From Furcasterigmium furcatum (lineage: Eukaryota; Ascomycota; Sordariomycetes; Glomerellales; Plectosphaerellaceae), in NCBI GenBank assembly GCA_001599815.1, contig BCIA01000003.1, positions 3,720,001-3,784,000 on the forward strand: DNA of 64,000 nucleotides, in the 5' to 3' direction. Position 1 is the stretch's first letter, and each line of letters opens with the position of its first letter. The notes under the pieces were generated by a model. The model was not told the DNA's origin and did no database searches. It worked only from the letters and a program-made list of their open reading frames with translations. Of the stretch, positions 46,720 to 57,260 are shown piece after piece. The position numbers were made by a program, and so were the translations under genes.

Positions 46720-49700
46720 TTTACTTTTGCATTTTTTTGCTTGCAGGCCCCAAACGGAGAAGAGCCTCGGCCTAATATTTCTGTCTTCCACGACCATCAG
46801 CACGTATTCCCATCGGTTTTCTGGTTCTGCTACCCCTCGATCACGGTGCAGAAACCCAAGCTTTCCGTGACGGGAGAGCACAATCAAGGAAGCGTTCCAT
46901 GGCGGTCCCCTGGACGGCTCGTTCCCCATCAGAAAACCCCCCCTTGCAGCGGAGGTAACTCCGCACCGCCGAACATGTGAAGCAAATGAGAAGTCGCCCG
47001 CACTCCCCTGAATTTGCACCACCCCGTCAAGGCCCCCCATCCATCCCATCTTCAACCGAAACCAAAGCGCGAGTGTACTTTGGTACTTGCAAGTCTGCTC
47101 CAGACCAGACGGCGCGGGTCGAAGGGCGGCTGGCCCCCCAAAAAGGGGCCCCGAATCCCGATGCCTCGCCAGATGCCAGATGGCTGATCCGGCTCCACCC
47201 ACTCCCGGATCGAGGCCTTCTTTGCTTGTCTGCCAATGGCTTCCCTCCCGCCCCTCTGCCGTCGCGCCTTGAGACACCCCCGGCCAGCGGACAGACAGAC
47301 AATGATATCAGTCGCATCACAGAACACCGTCCTGCCAGAGGCGCGCCCACAGATTCCCATAGAACAACCCAAACTCGTCCACGGGCAAATATTTTAGAGT
47401 GCCACCTAGCTACACGCCCTCCAACGCCCCTCGTCCAGAATCTCGATGAGACCACAATGGCAATTGCGCAGCCGCCGGATCGAGATTCTGTCCAATTCCT
47501 GTCACCGCCCGACCGTTTTCTGCGACAAGTCCCCCATCGAGATTCAGGCCGCGCACCCCGGTCAGAAAACGGACCACCGTCATCAACCGCCCCCAACTAC
47601 TGATGTGCTGCCGTCAACAAAGCAGGCTCACCCGCGACCAGGCACCTTGTATAGAACAGGTTCCCAGAGGTCGTTCGTATGGCCCGCCGCCTCGTCGTTA
47701 ATGTGTCGTAGTCGATGGGGGATATGGCACTAGCCGTCCTCGAGACAACGGGTTCATTCGTAGAATCGTCACGGCAACTGCCCATCTCGATGCCGTATCT
47801 AGACCTGGCCGATCTCGTTTTCGAAAAGAATCCTCAACCGGCCCTGAATCGAAGCTTCCGTGCCCGCCGATGACTCTCTTGTGGCACTCTCGCTTCATTC
47901 ACGCCGTGTAGACCCGTGGTGTTGAGAGCCCGTAGAGTTTGGCTGTGTGTACCTGCGGCTGTGTAGAAGTACATCGACAAATCCGTGCTGCTGCTCAACC
48001 AGTCATCTGTCCTTGACCAAGACAACCCCTTCATTCACCTGAGAGCCAATTCATAGCAGGCTCTGAGATTAACCAACTCGCTATCAGCAGCAGCTGCCGC
48101 CGCCGGTGACACCTTATCCTGCTCCGTCTGATCCTGGCCATCTAGCATGCTGGCATTAGTAGGTAGGATGACGAACATCTAGAACACACGCGAGGTCTAG
48201 AACACTGATCCTCCTCGCAAGCGGCTTGGGAGTCCGCTTATTGCGTCCTGCGATGCGCACGCTTCACCTGACATGAGCGGTTTTGAAACACTCTGCAAGG
48301 GCATGTCCTGATTCTTACTCGCGGGTTGGGACATGTCCATGGCTGGCTGCTTCCGAGGGTGTGAACATGCAACCCCGCCGCTCTCCACGATGAGCTCAGG
48401 GCAGACGCAGACGCCCAGCTCGAAAGGAATCTGACGCTGCACACTTGCGTGTTTGCTCGTTGCGAGCTGCCGGCTGGGTGCATCGAGCCGATGGTCGTAC
48501 CAGGTGGCCAGGCAGAGAGTCGCCTCGCCGCCACTGGGGAATGCCATTTATTCTGATGCGGTTCTCAATGTCCGATCATCGAGACCTTCCATGGTTCGCC
48601 CCCTTGTCTCCTCCCCCCGGCGCCACGAACGAGGTCCTCCGGAACGTCGCTCCGCTTAGATCATCGCCAGACGTTCTCCTTCAGAGGCTGAAAAGGACTG
48701 TAAATGCGCCAACAGGGCCCGCCAAGCAAGAAGGAACCGCAATGCAGTGGCCAGACGCCGAATTTGGGCAGTGGTCCCTCACGCGATGGAGGTAGCAATT
48801 AGTACTGACTGCTGCATCTTTCTTCATTGCTTGCTTGGAGGTGGCCTGCCCATCCCGTGTTGTTCATCGAGTCGCTGCCCTCCCAGCCAATCCCCGTTCG
48901 TTTAGACTGTGGGAAGGATGGCTCGGGGGTCTCGATCGCGGCGCAAAATATCGATGCTCGTGGCCATCGTCATGCACAGGTGCGCTACTGGGAGTCCACC
49001 TCCCCGCATGTAGGGGTGTCTCTATTATCCCCCCCACCCCAATTGACGTCGATTTCCGCTCATCAGCGACCAAGCCTGCCCTCTGAACAAAGCTCATAGA
49101 GGTCAATTCATTTGCAGGCGGTCCAGATGCAAGTCGCGGTTCGTGAGCAGCATCAACGACAGTTGCATTAAGATGGCGCTTGTGGGTGGCCCCCGTGGCG
49201 TCTGCCCGTGAGTCTGGTCCTTGAATCCACGTTGTGTGCCTCTGAGCCCATCCGTCTTTGATAATCGCCCAATATCCTCGGAGCCCTCTCCGCGCACATG
49301 GAGGTGTTCCAGGGGTTGGTTGTTGGAGTGTGCCGCTGGCGGAAAAATCCCCAGCTAGCCTGCCCAGCACTGGGAGGTGATGGTTCGTGCGTGTGCACCT
49401 CTGGAATGATGGGTGCACCCCACCCTGTCGGACAATCCGTCCAGACTAGAGCCTAGGTACCACAGATAGAAATGGGCTGGCCATGTACCGGTTCTGCCCT
49501 GGCACGTATCCCAACGACCCATCTCCGGCCGCCTCGACTCTCGACTCGCCAGGGCTCCCCTTGTCCTTCGCCCTCCAAGGCTCATATTTGGACTGTCCAT
49601 GCCCTCCCTTCTGGACGGTGGGAAGCGCAATTCTTTCTGCGTTTCCAGACACGACTGTACCCCCCCGTATCAGACGCGGTTCCCGGTGCCTTGAGCTAAG

Positions 49701-50662
49701 CCGCTCGCCTGTGCTCTTGCGCTATCCACCTCGCGTGGTTCAACTGTTGCAGACGTCAACATCCTCCCTCCCCTTCCCTTCTGCGCGGGGCACGCACCTG
49801 ATAAACGGTCACTTGCCCGTTTTTTGACGTCGTCCTCGATTTGATCTCTTTTCGTCACTGTCCACCTCGCCTCCCTGAGCAGCGTGTCCTCCTCGGCTCG
49901 TAGGTAGACACCCCCCTCGAGTGTCTTCGTTCTTTGGCAGCAGTCGGTTTCCTGAATTGCCATTGTACTGTTTGGAAGGTGAGTACCATTTCGTACCTGA
50001 AAGTCCATCCTTCGAAACCAAACGGGGGATCATTGGCCAGTGGCAACAGCCTTTCTGCGTGTACCCTCTCCGGTGCAGCTATCCCCCCCCATGATCTCAC
50101 AAACTCGGTCCCTCCTATGACCGATCTGGTGTGTCCCACAACCGAGTACTCGGTCTGCCTGACTCTGTGTCATCGAGATCTGCCACCTCGCGTTGCGACA
50201 GCCCAGACCTATATCCATTCCACTTCCGCTTCTTTCCGTTACTTCAATGATCGTTGTCGAAATACTCACCAACCCCATCGACAGTCACTCTATCGCCCAT
50301 CCTAACAACGACGATTTTCTCGGTCGACCATATCGCCGCGAGTACCTTCGCCGCCGTATTTGACGACTTGCCTGTCGGAGGCTGTCACCACGACTCTTCG
50401 CGTCCTCGCTGGCGACGACTACCCGATTGCCCCAACCTCATGACGGACGACTTTATCGGATCATCGAAAAGTCCTTCGGCTTTCCTTGCGGCCTGGCATC
50501 ATTGCGGATAAATAAGGGATCTGCAGAGGGCGCGTTAGCCAGCCACGATCACAAGATTGAGAAAGGGTTGAGGGAGGAAAACGCTCGTGCCGAACGGCTC
50601 CCAACAGCAAAAGCCTTCCACCTACACCTCGTTCCAGTACCGACGCAGACCGTACCGCCCGC
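46720..50662. other. Long intergenic region upstream of the SAM-HMG gene
   Basis: 3,943 bp with no gene I can support. Overlapping frames of up to about 208 codons on opposite strands (47.0-47.6 kb) have Pro/Arg/Ser-rich shadow-like translations. From about 49.5 kb the plus strand becomes pyrimidine-rich, and a GTGAGTACC donor-like site lies near 49980. A long, possibly spliced 5' UTR for the next gene is therefore plausible. Confidence 0.4.
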
Positions 50663-52583
50663 ATGACGCGCGATCTCGAAAGCGTCTTTGCGGAGCTAGG
50701 TATCTCCCAGTACCTAGCAACCTTCGTCGACCAGGGCTTCGACACATGGGATACGATCTTGGACATCACCGAGTCCGATTTGTGCGTTGACCGAGCCCCG
50801 AGCTTGTCGTCGTACGCGCTGACGTTGTGAATAGGGATGCTCTGGGCGTGAAGCTTGGCCATCGGAGAGTATGTCCTGGACCTGATCCTTTCGTGGCAAC
50901 GCGCCTCTAACCCTGATGCGCAGAAACTTCAACGACGTATTGCCAACTCGAGGGGGCACGCCCCCAGCGCCTCGCTGGTGTCGCCGACAAGATCGAGTGT
51001 CGAAGAATCGAAGCCTGAAACCCAGAAGCCTGATCAAATAAGACCGGATGGAAAAGATGTCGCAATAGTGACCAAGCGGAAATACCGTAGGCATCCCAAG
51101 GTAGATAACGTCGCCACCCTCACCTTGATCGAACCAAGACTGACCGGTGCCATGAAGCCCGACGAAAATGCGCCAGAACGACCACCGTCGGCGTACGTGC
51201 TCTTCTCCAACAGTAAGTGCGGCCCCTGCGGTAGTGCCATCGAACAACTGTCTGCTGTTGTGGCAAAGCAATGTCTGGGCAGTTCGGTGCTGACGACTCT
51301 AGAAATGCGGGACGATCTCAAGGGCCGAAACCTGACGTTTACCGAAATCGCCAAACTTGTCGGAGAGAACTGGCAGAGCCTATCCCCAGCCGAGAAGGAA
51401 CCATTCGAGAAGCAAGCTCTCCATGCGAAGGAGAAGTATAACCGAGACTTGACCGAGTATAAGACGACGCCAGAGTTCCGGACGTATACCAAGTATCTGC
51501 ACGACTTCAAACAGAAGCAGGCGAGCCAGAACCAAGGTAAGTTCTCAGCGAAGGCTGATTCGAGACCCATCATGGACGCGTCGTCTGACCGTAACTTGTG
51601 AAGCCAAAGACGCATCCAAACGTTTGAAGCTTGAGTCTGGGCCACGCCTGAATCACCACGGCAGTAGTGCGAGCGCAACACCACGAAGCGGCAGCGTAAC
51701 TGGCAGCGGTAGCGATAGCCACGGTGCCGGCAGCGAAGGCCCGCTCCCACGGAAACACAGAGTCGGGTCGACAACGTCGGTACCAGAGTCTCGGTTCTCT
51801 CCCAACTCGATGTCCCACCACCACTCCATGGACGAATCGATGCACTCGCCCACGAGCACACACTTCGATCGCGACGACACATCCCCTGTGATGCAACATG
51901 CTAGTCCGAATGGTCGAGGTCGGCGGCCCACGTGGTCTGATGGCCAGGTACCCCAGGAGAACGGCGCACAACAGCATCTGCCATCGCTGGCAGATGTGTT
52001 TAGCGACAGGATGACAGGGGTAACAAGGACGTCTGAGGCCAATGGGTATGGCGGGGTGATGCCGGGGCAATTCCATGGACCACCGCCGCCCCTGAAGCAC
52101 GAGCCGTCGACAGGCAGCAGGGGCTCGTCGAGTTCCGGAATGTCGTACGCCAGGACCCCCAGCGATGCATCGCTTCCGATCCATGCCTTGCTGTCTGGTA
52201 AACCGGCCCAGGCGCCGGCTTATGGCTCTCCTCCCCCACCGTACTTCGGTCAGGTGCCGGCTTCTGAGCAGAGACTCGCATATCCTCCGATGCCTTCCGG
52301 CCCTTCACCGCACGGTGGCATTAATGGTGAGTCGACCCATGGTGCGAAAGGGTGCATTGATGACGGGAAGCTGACATTGTGCTCAGGGCACCAATCCCCA
52401 CCGGCACTGATGAAGTACCCGTCGACCAGTTCATCAGCGGCTGACGGGTCGATTGGGTCAACGCCGTCATCACGCACGTCTCTCAGCGTGCATGAAAGTG
52501 CCAATGGTGCCAAGCCAGAGACGACCATGGATGGAATGAACGCACTGCTACGGGCAGGCGAAATTGTAGGGCGCCGATCATGA
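50663..52583 (+). CDS. SAM-domain plus HMG-box transcription factor
   Basis: Six exons (50663-50781, 50835-50868, 50924-51212, 51303-51536, 51604-52326, 52387-52583) join to 531 residues. Residues 1-62 form a SAM domain (LESVFAELGISQYLATFVDQ, then DTWDTILDITESDLDALGVK, LGHRRKLQRRIA) for protein association. An HMG box covers about 137-210 (RPPSAYVLFSNKMRDDLKG, LTFTEIAKLVGENWQSLSP, AEKEPFEKQALHAKEKYN). The rest is Ser/Pro/Gly-rich and probably disordered. SAM plus HMG proteins occur in filamentous ascomycetes, where HMG factors often govern sexual development; a role here is inference. The start is the first ATG before the SAM domain, though the frame stays open a little upstream without an ATG. 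Introns 51213-51302 and 52327-52386 are multiples of three with no stop in frame. Confidence 0.87.
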
Positions 52584-53712
52584 TGGCATGGCGCATTGTT
52601 TCTCTTGAACAGACTGTGTTGGTACGGTCTTGTATTGGATACCCTCAGGGACTGGTACTATGGTGGGTCGGTGATGGTGTTGTCGACTCTTGTTCTGCTG
52701 ATGGCGCATTGGGGAAAATCATTTACAAGGCGTTCGGGAGAGGCAAGAGATTTCTTGACATGGCGAGATGGAAGAATCTGCACCGACCGCAAAGACAGGA
52801 TCCGGACTGGACCTGGTCGGCATGGTGGTTTCGGGACTGAGACTTGGTACAATGGCTGGAAGGCTTCGTAGGTAGACTGCGACCAAGACCGAAGCTTGGT
52901 GTCGGAATCGGAGCTCCGAAAATAAGAATTTTTGACCAGTGCAAACGATTTTGAAAGGGTATGTCCAATGCATGAAGGGCTCGATCGTGATGGTTCGACG
53001 ATGGCGTTGATGGGTTGGAAGGAAGTGTAAGAGTTTGTTTGAGGGGGAAGAAGCGACGATCATGGATGGATGACCCAGAGGCAGGCGGGGAAGAGTCGCC
53101 TCCGAGGTGATCCTTCCTGCCTCCTGAGGGGCGCCTTCCCTCCCTTCCATTTTGTGCCACCCTGCCTTTTGTAAAACTTGGAAGGCGTGCCCGCCATGCA
53201 GCCAGATTTCAGGGTCCTGATGTCTTGGCGCTACGACCCAGCAGAACTTTGTCTCCTGGCCCTGCTTCCGTTCTTGTGGCTTGAGGTCTTCGAGAGTCCC
53301 CCGACATCAGGACACGCGGCAGTTTGTGGCGCAACATGACAATGTAGAGGTCCCGTGAGTCTTGCGCCGTTGCACACGAGAGGGAGAAGCAGTGAGCGTG
53401 AAAGGTCCTAGCAACCCAGGTATGAAGGAGTGGCCTGATCATCATCTGGGGATGCTATCTTGGGGTCAAGAACGACGTCGACGTCATTATGCAGGGTACT
53501 GGGCCCAGATCGATTTAGCGGCGTCAGGGCGGGGCAAATCCTCCATTCAGGGGTCCAGGAACCATGCTGCATCTCGCCTGATAAACCATTACAATCCTCA
53601 TTCATTCAATATTGTACTGCGAGTATCCATGCCAGGCCGACCAACGCCATCCCAGGAGAGACATGACATCGTATCTACAACTGCACCAGGTACCTTGCCA
53701 CTGACGGGACGT
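52584..53712. other. Convergent 3' region, SAM-HMG gene / condensin gene
   Basis: 1,129 bp between two stop codons. Frames on both strands are short and mutually overlapping. No RNA or repeat was seen. Confidence 0.4.
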
Positions 53713-56443
53713 CTACTCGCCTCCAGCAACAATCTCGGCTGTCCAGTCCTTGCGAATCTCCAGCTCCGTCAACTCGGGCGTCTTGTTGATCACAAGACCC
53801 TTCTCGTTCGCGAGATGCAACAGGCAGATGAAGCAGTAACTCGTCGAGATGTCTTCCATCATCGGCTTGGGATACACGGTCTGGAGGTCGTTCATGACCT
53901 GCGTGAACTTGAGTGTCTTGTCCTCGCCCACCTTCTGCGGCTCTTCTTCCGAAGGCGGAGGAGTAAGTAGCCGGGATGTGTTGACGTCCTGCTCACCATT
54001 TCGTTAACTCTGATCGCTTGTACAATGTGGATCGGGGGAGGGGAGGGGGGAGGGGGCCTTACCGAGTCCAGCTTATCCAACGCCATACCTCTCCAGATCT
54101 CCTCCTTCAGCCGCCTGACATCAACCTTCTTTGCAACGCGGGCGTACTGCACGTAGTCGGGCCGCACTCTCCGCGTCGATGTCACCAGCTGGGTCCCGAA
54201 AGCTCCCATAGTGCCCGCCATCGTCTCCCCGTTCAGAATGGCTGTCATGCCCACACCTTCAGTCATGCCGAGATCCATGTCAGGACCTGGAGAGAAATGG
54301 TCCCGAGCATCGGCAAACTCGAGATCGTCATCATCATCCATACCGCCGGCAAACGGCAAAGCATCGTCCTGGAAGAAATTGGCGTCGTAGTCTCCCTGAG
54401 GCAGGGCCGTGTCATCCTCAGTGCCCTGCAAGGGATCCTTCTGGCTGGCCCAGAAAGCCTCGTCCATCTCGCCTGCTCTCACCTCCTTCTCCTGCTGATG
54501 TGCGTTGCCGAGCCCAAACCTGACGCGGCGACTGCTGAGGCGAGCCTTGGGCTTGAGGAAGAGATTCAGGAGGGACTTGGATGTGAAGTGCCTATCATCA
54601 GGCAGAAGATTTCGCGACTTGGACTTCCAGTCCTTCTTCGGCAGGGAAATGACCGAATTGCTCGAGGCCTGTGTGTAGAGCGCGTCGGCAATGGCCTGGT
54701 CCATTGGCGCCGAGAAATCAATCTCGAACGGCTCCTTCTCCTTCCGTGTCTTGGTGGCAGTGGCGGGCTTGCTCGAGTCCTTGATCTTTCGTATCCTCCA
54801 ATGCTCCGCGCTGGTCCAGTTCTTCTGGAGGGCTTGGTCGAAGTAGCCGAGGATGTCTTCGTGCATCTTGTCGCCGCTCGGGGCGTGCTTCATCGACACG
54901 ACATAGTCGCCCGCATCCTCGCCGAGGATATCGCCCTCCTCGCCCTCCTCACCTGCATCGTAGACCCGCATCTGTGGTTCCAGGGCAGCCTCTCTGGCCC
55001 AGGCCTCACCACCTTCGCCGAACTCGACATTTGCGTCCAGGTCGAATGCGCCGAGACCAAGATCGTCGTCGTCGAACCCTGCCGCATTGTCGCCATCAAT
55101 GAACATGCCGGAGTGGTCTCCGCGGCTAAGGTCTGGGTTCTTGTCCTTGTCTTGGTCCCTCCAGTCTTCGGCCGCCTTGAGGAAGGGGATGTCCATCGAG
55201 CCCGACGGGTTGCCGAGCTCAAACGTCTTGAGCGAGGGGCAAATGTCGAGTTCGTTGAGAATAGTCAGATCAGGGAAGAACCTCGCACCAAGAGCTCCCA
55301 GGTCGATGGGCACGTCGTGGACCGTCTCGTCCTCAGGCTCGTCCTCCTCCACGAGAGAGGCTTCAGGGGTCATGTCGTCGGGGTCCTCTTCGTCGTCATT
55401 CTCAGCGTCATCCTTCTTCCTGGTCTTGGAGGTCTGTGCATCTTCAACGTCGTCGCTGCTGTCGAAGACGATGCGGCCCTGAGGGTCGATCATGAGGTGG
55501 TTCAGAAGGAGGCCCTTGGCGCCACCCTCGTCGAAGTCTGCTGAGGCCTTCTTGAACAAGGGGTCGACAGCAAATTCAAGCTCAAACTTCTTCAGCTGGA
55601 GGGAAGCAAAGGAGGGGGCCAGGGTTGCTTCTGAGGAGCGCTGGGTCTAGTATCGTGTCAGTTGCAAGCACGAGCAAAGCATCATCGGTCAAAAACCAAC
55701 CTTTCTTTTGGTCTTCTTCCTGACGTTGCCATCCTCGTCGACCTCTTCATCGCTCTCGTCACCCTCGCCATCTTCACCATCCCTGTCCTTCTTCTTGCTG
55801 TTGCTGTCCGCGAGACCACTAAGCAGCTTGCCGGTTTCCGTCGCGACACTGTCGACTCTGCTCGTGTAAATCTTGACACAGCCGTCGAGCGTGCAGCTGG
55901 CTTTCTGAAAGTTGACTCCATCTCCCTCCTTAAGAAGGGACATGTCATGGAAATAGTCGATCAGGGCAAAGTTCCAGGAATTGGCAGCGTTGATCTTGTT
56001 GTCGGTGGCCATCTTCATCCACTCTTCAAAGTTGGCGAGAATCGGGACACGCTTCATAGGAGTGACCGCGCTTCCTCCCACAACAATGTCCTCGTCATCG
56101 TCATCGTCGTGGCGGCCCCGTCCGCGTGGTGTCCGGGGACCTGAGCTCGGCGAGCCGCTCTCGAAGTTGTCCGGGTGGATGCTGACTCTCCGCCCAGGTG
56201 TGCCGGCTGCCGCGGCCTTCAGTTGATTGATTTGCCTCTCGTGAAAAGCCTGCCTCGAATGCATGCGTTTGGCCTTCTCGGATACGTCGTCGTTGAGGGG
56301 GATCCTGACACTGGAGTTAGGGTGCTGCAAGTAAACAAACAACGGTCGACGTACTTGATGGGCGAGTTCTTGTAAGGGGAGGCGACGCCGGACGAGGCAG
56401 CCCTCGCGGACCCCTTGCGCGGGCCTTGAGCGACTCTGGGCAT
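53713..56443 (-). CDS. brn1: Condensin complex subunit 2 (Barren/CAP-H/Cnd2 kleisin)
   Basis: Four exons (56355-56443, 55701-56310, 54063-55646, 53713-53988) encode 852 residues. Brn1/CAP-H is the kleisin that bridges the Smc2-Smc4 heads of condensin and recruits the HEAT subunits, acting on mitotic chromosomes. Seen: a basic N-terminus with an SP/TP-rich stretch suited to CDK sites; the N-terminal kleisin segment (ILANFEEWMKMATDNKINAA, NSWNFALIDYFHDM); an acidic centre with DDVEDAQTSKTRKK and several Glu/Asp runs; and the family C-terminus (KLKEEI-type helix, TLKFTQVMNDLQTVYPKP, DISTSYCFICLLHLANEKGL). The final intron (53989-54062) was drawn as one 74-nt intron because it joins D-S to D-V-N-T-S in phase. 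The gene is divergent from the exchanger gene. Confidence 0.93.
54034..54056 (+). other. G-quadruplex-type run inside the last condensin intron
   Basis: On the plus strand four G-tracts of 5, 4, 6 and 5 are separated by single A residues, a strong quadruplex pattern. For the minus-strand gene this is the template strand, and the pre-mRNA carries the C-rich complement a few bases after the 5' splice site. Confidence 0.7.
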
Positions 56444-57260
56444 TTTGGATAGTCGTCGATGGAGTTGTTGTGCGTTTGCGACAAGTCGAGGTTATCCCAA
56501 AGTCATCCTGGAGATGGTCGCATCGCGTCGCTAAGGGGTGTGTTTAGGTGTGGAGAAAGTAAACAAATGGGATCTGCGCGCGGAGCGCTGGCGGCCTTGG
56601 AATTCAGGCAGCCACTCCCAGCACGCGGGGTCGCCAACGTCGGGACCCGTGGTGACGAGCTTAAGGTAACGAAGTAAAGACTAGCCGATAAGATAAGATG
56701 ACGATGACGATACAGTGGCTGCAACACCACGTCAATGAGATTGAATTCAGGGCTCCCTATTGGACGGCAGCTCCCGACAGGGAAGCTCGACGCTCAAGCT
56801 TGTTTTCCCAGGCAGTTCCACCCGAGTTTCAGCGGTCAAACTTGCCGTCGGAGGGTAAAGGTACCTCCCGCTGTTCCTCGGCCACACTCCGGGCGGCCTC
56901 AGACTAACCCACGAACGAGTCGCACCTTAGCAGCAGTGGCGGCGAATGCTCCCAAGAATGGACTTGGCCGCCGTTTTTCGAGATCATCCGTGTTGTGACG
57001 GCATCCCCTTGTCCACACGTACACGAGGCATGAAGCGTCTCGCGCAAGAGCACCCTCCGCCTCTCTTCTCCTCGAACCTGCATCTTTAGTTCAAGTACCG
57101 ACGACAGCATCTTCAGTCTCCGGACTCTCCGGCCCCCGGCACTCAAAGCTGCCTTCTCACTCCTTGAGATCTGCCAGCTAGCCGGGATTATAATTACTTG
57201 GCATCCAGGCAGCCAACGATGCGCCTCCCCGCGCTCAAGCGACGACATTGACATCGAAGC
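56444..57260. promoter_or_regulatory. Divergent intergenic region, condensin / exchanger
   Basis: 817 bp between the two start codons. No coding frame or repeat of note; presumably both promoters. Confidence 0.4.

Noticed and set aside
46977..47603. Possible 208-residue protein, with an overlapping 189-residue frame on the other strand
   Set aside because: Both translations are Pro/Arg/Ser-rich, neither has a family signature, and they mirror each other.
53980..54070. 11-13-nt microexon in the condensin gene
   Set aside because: It would need an 8-nt intron or create a stop; one 74-nt intron joins the flanking exons cleanly.
54018..55544. Plus-strand open frame of 508 codons opposite the condensin gene
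   Set aside because: Shadow of the Barren exon. The minus strand carries the recognisable kleisin motifs.
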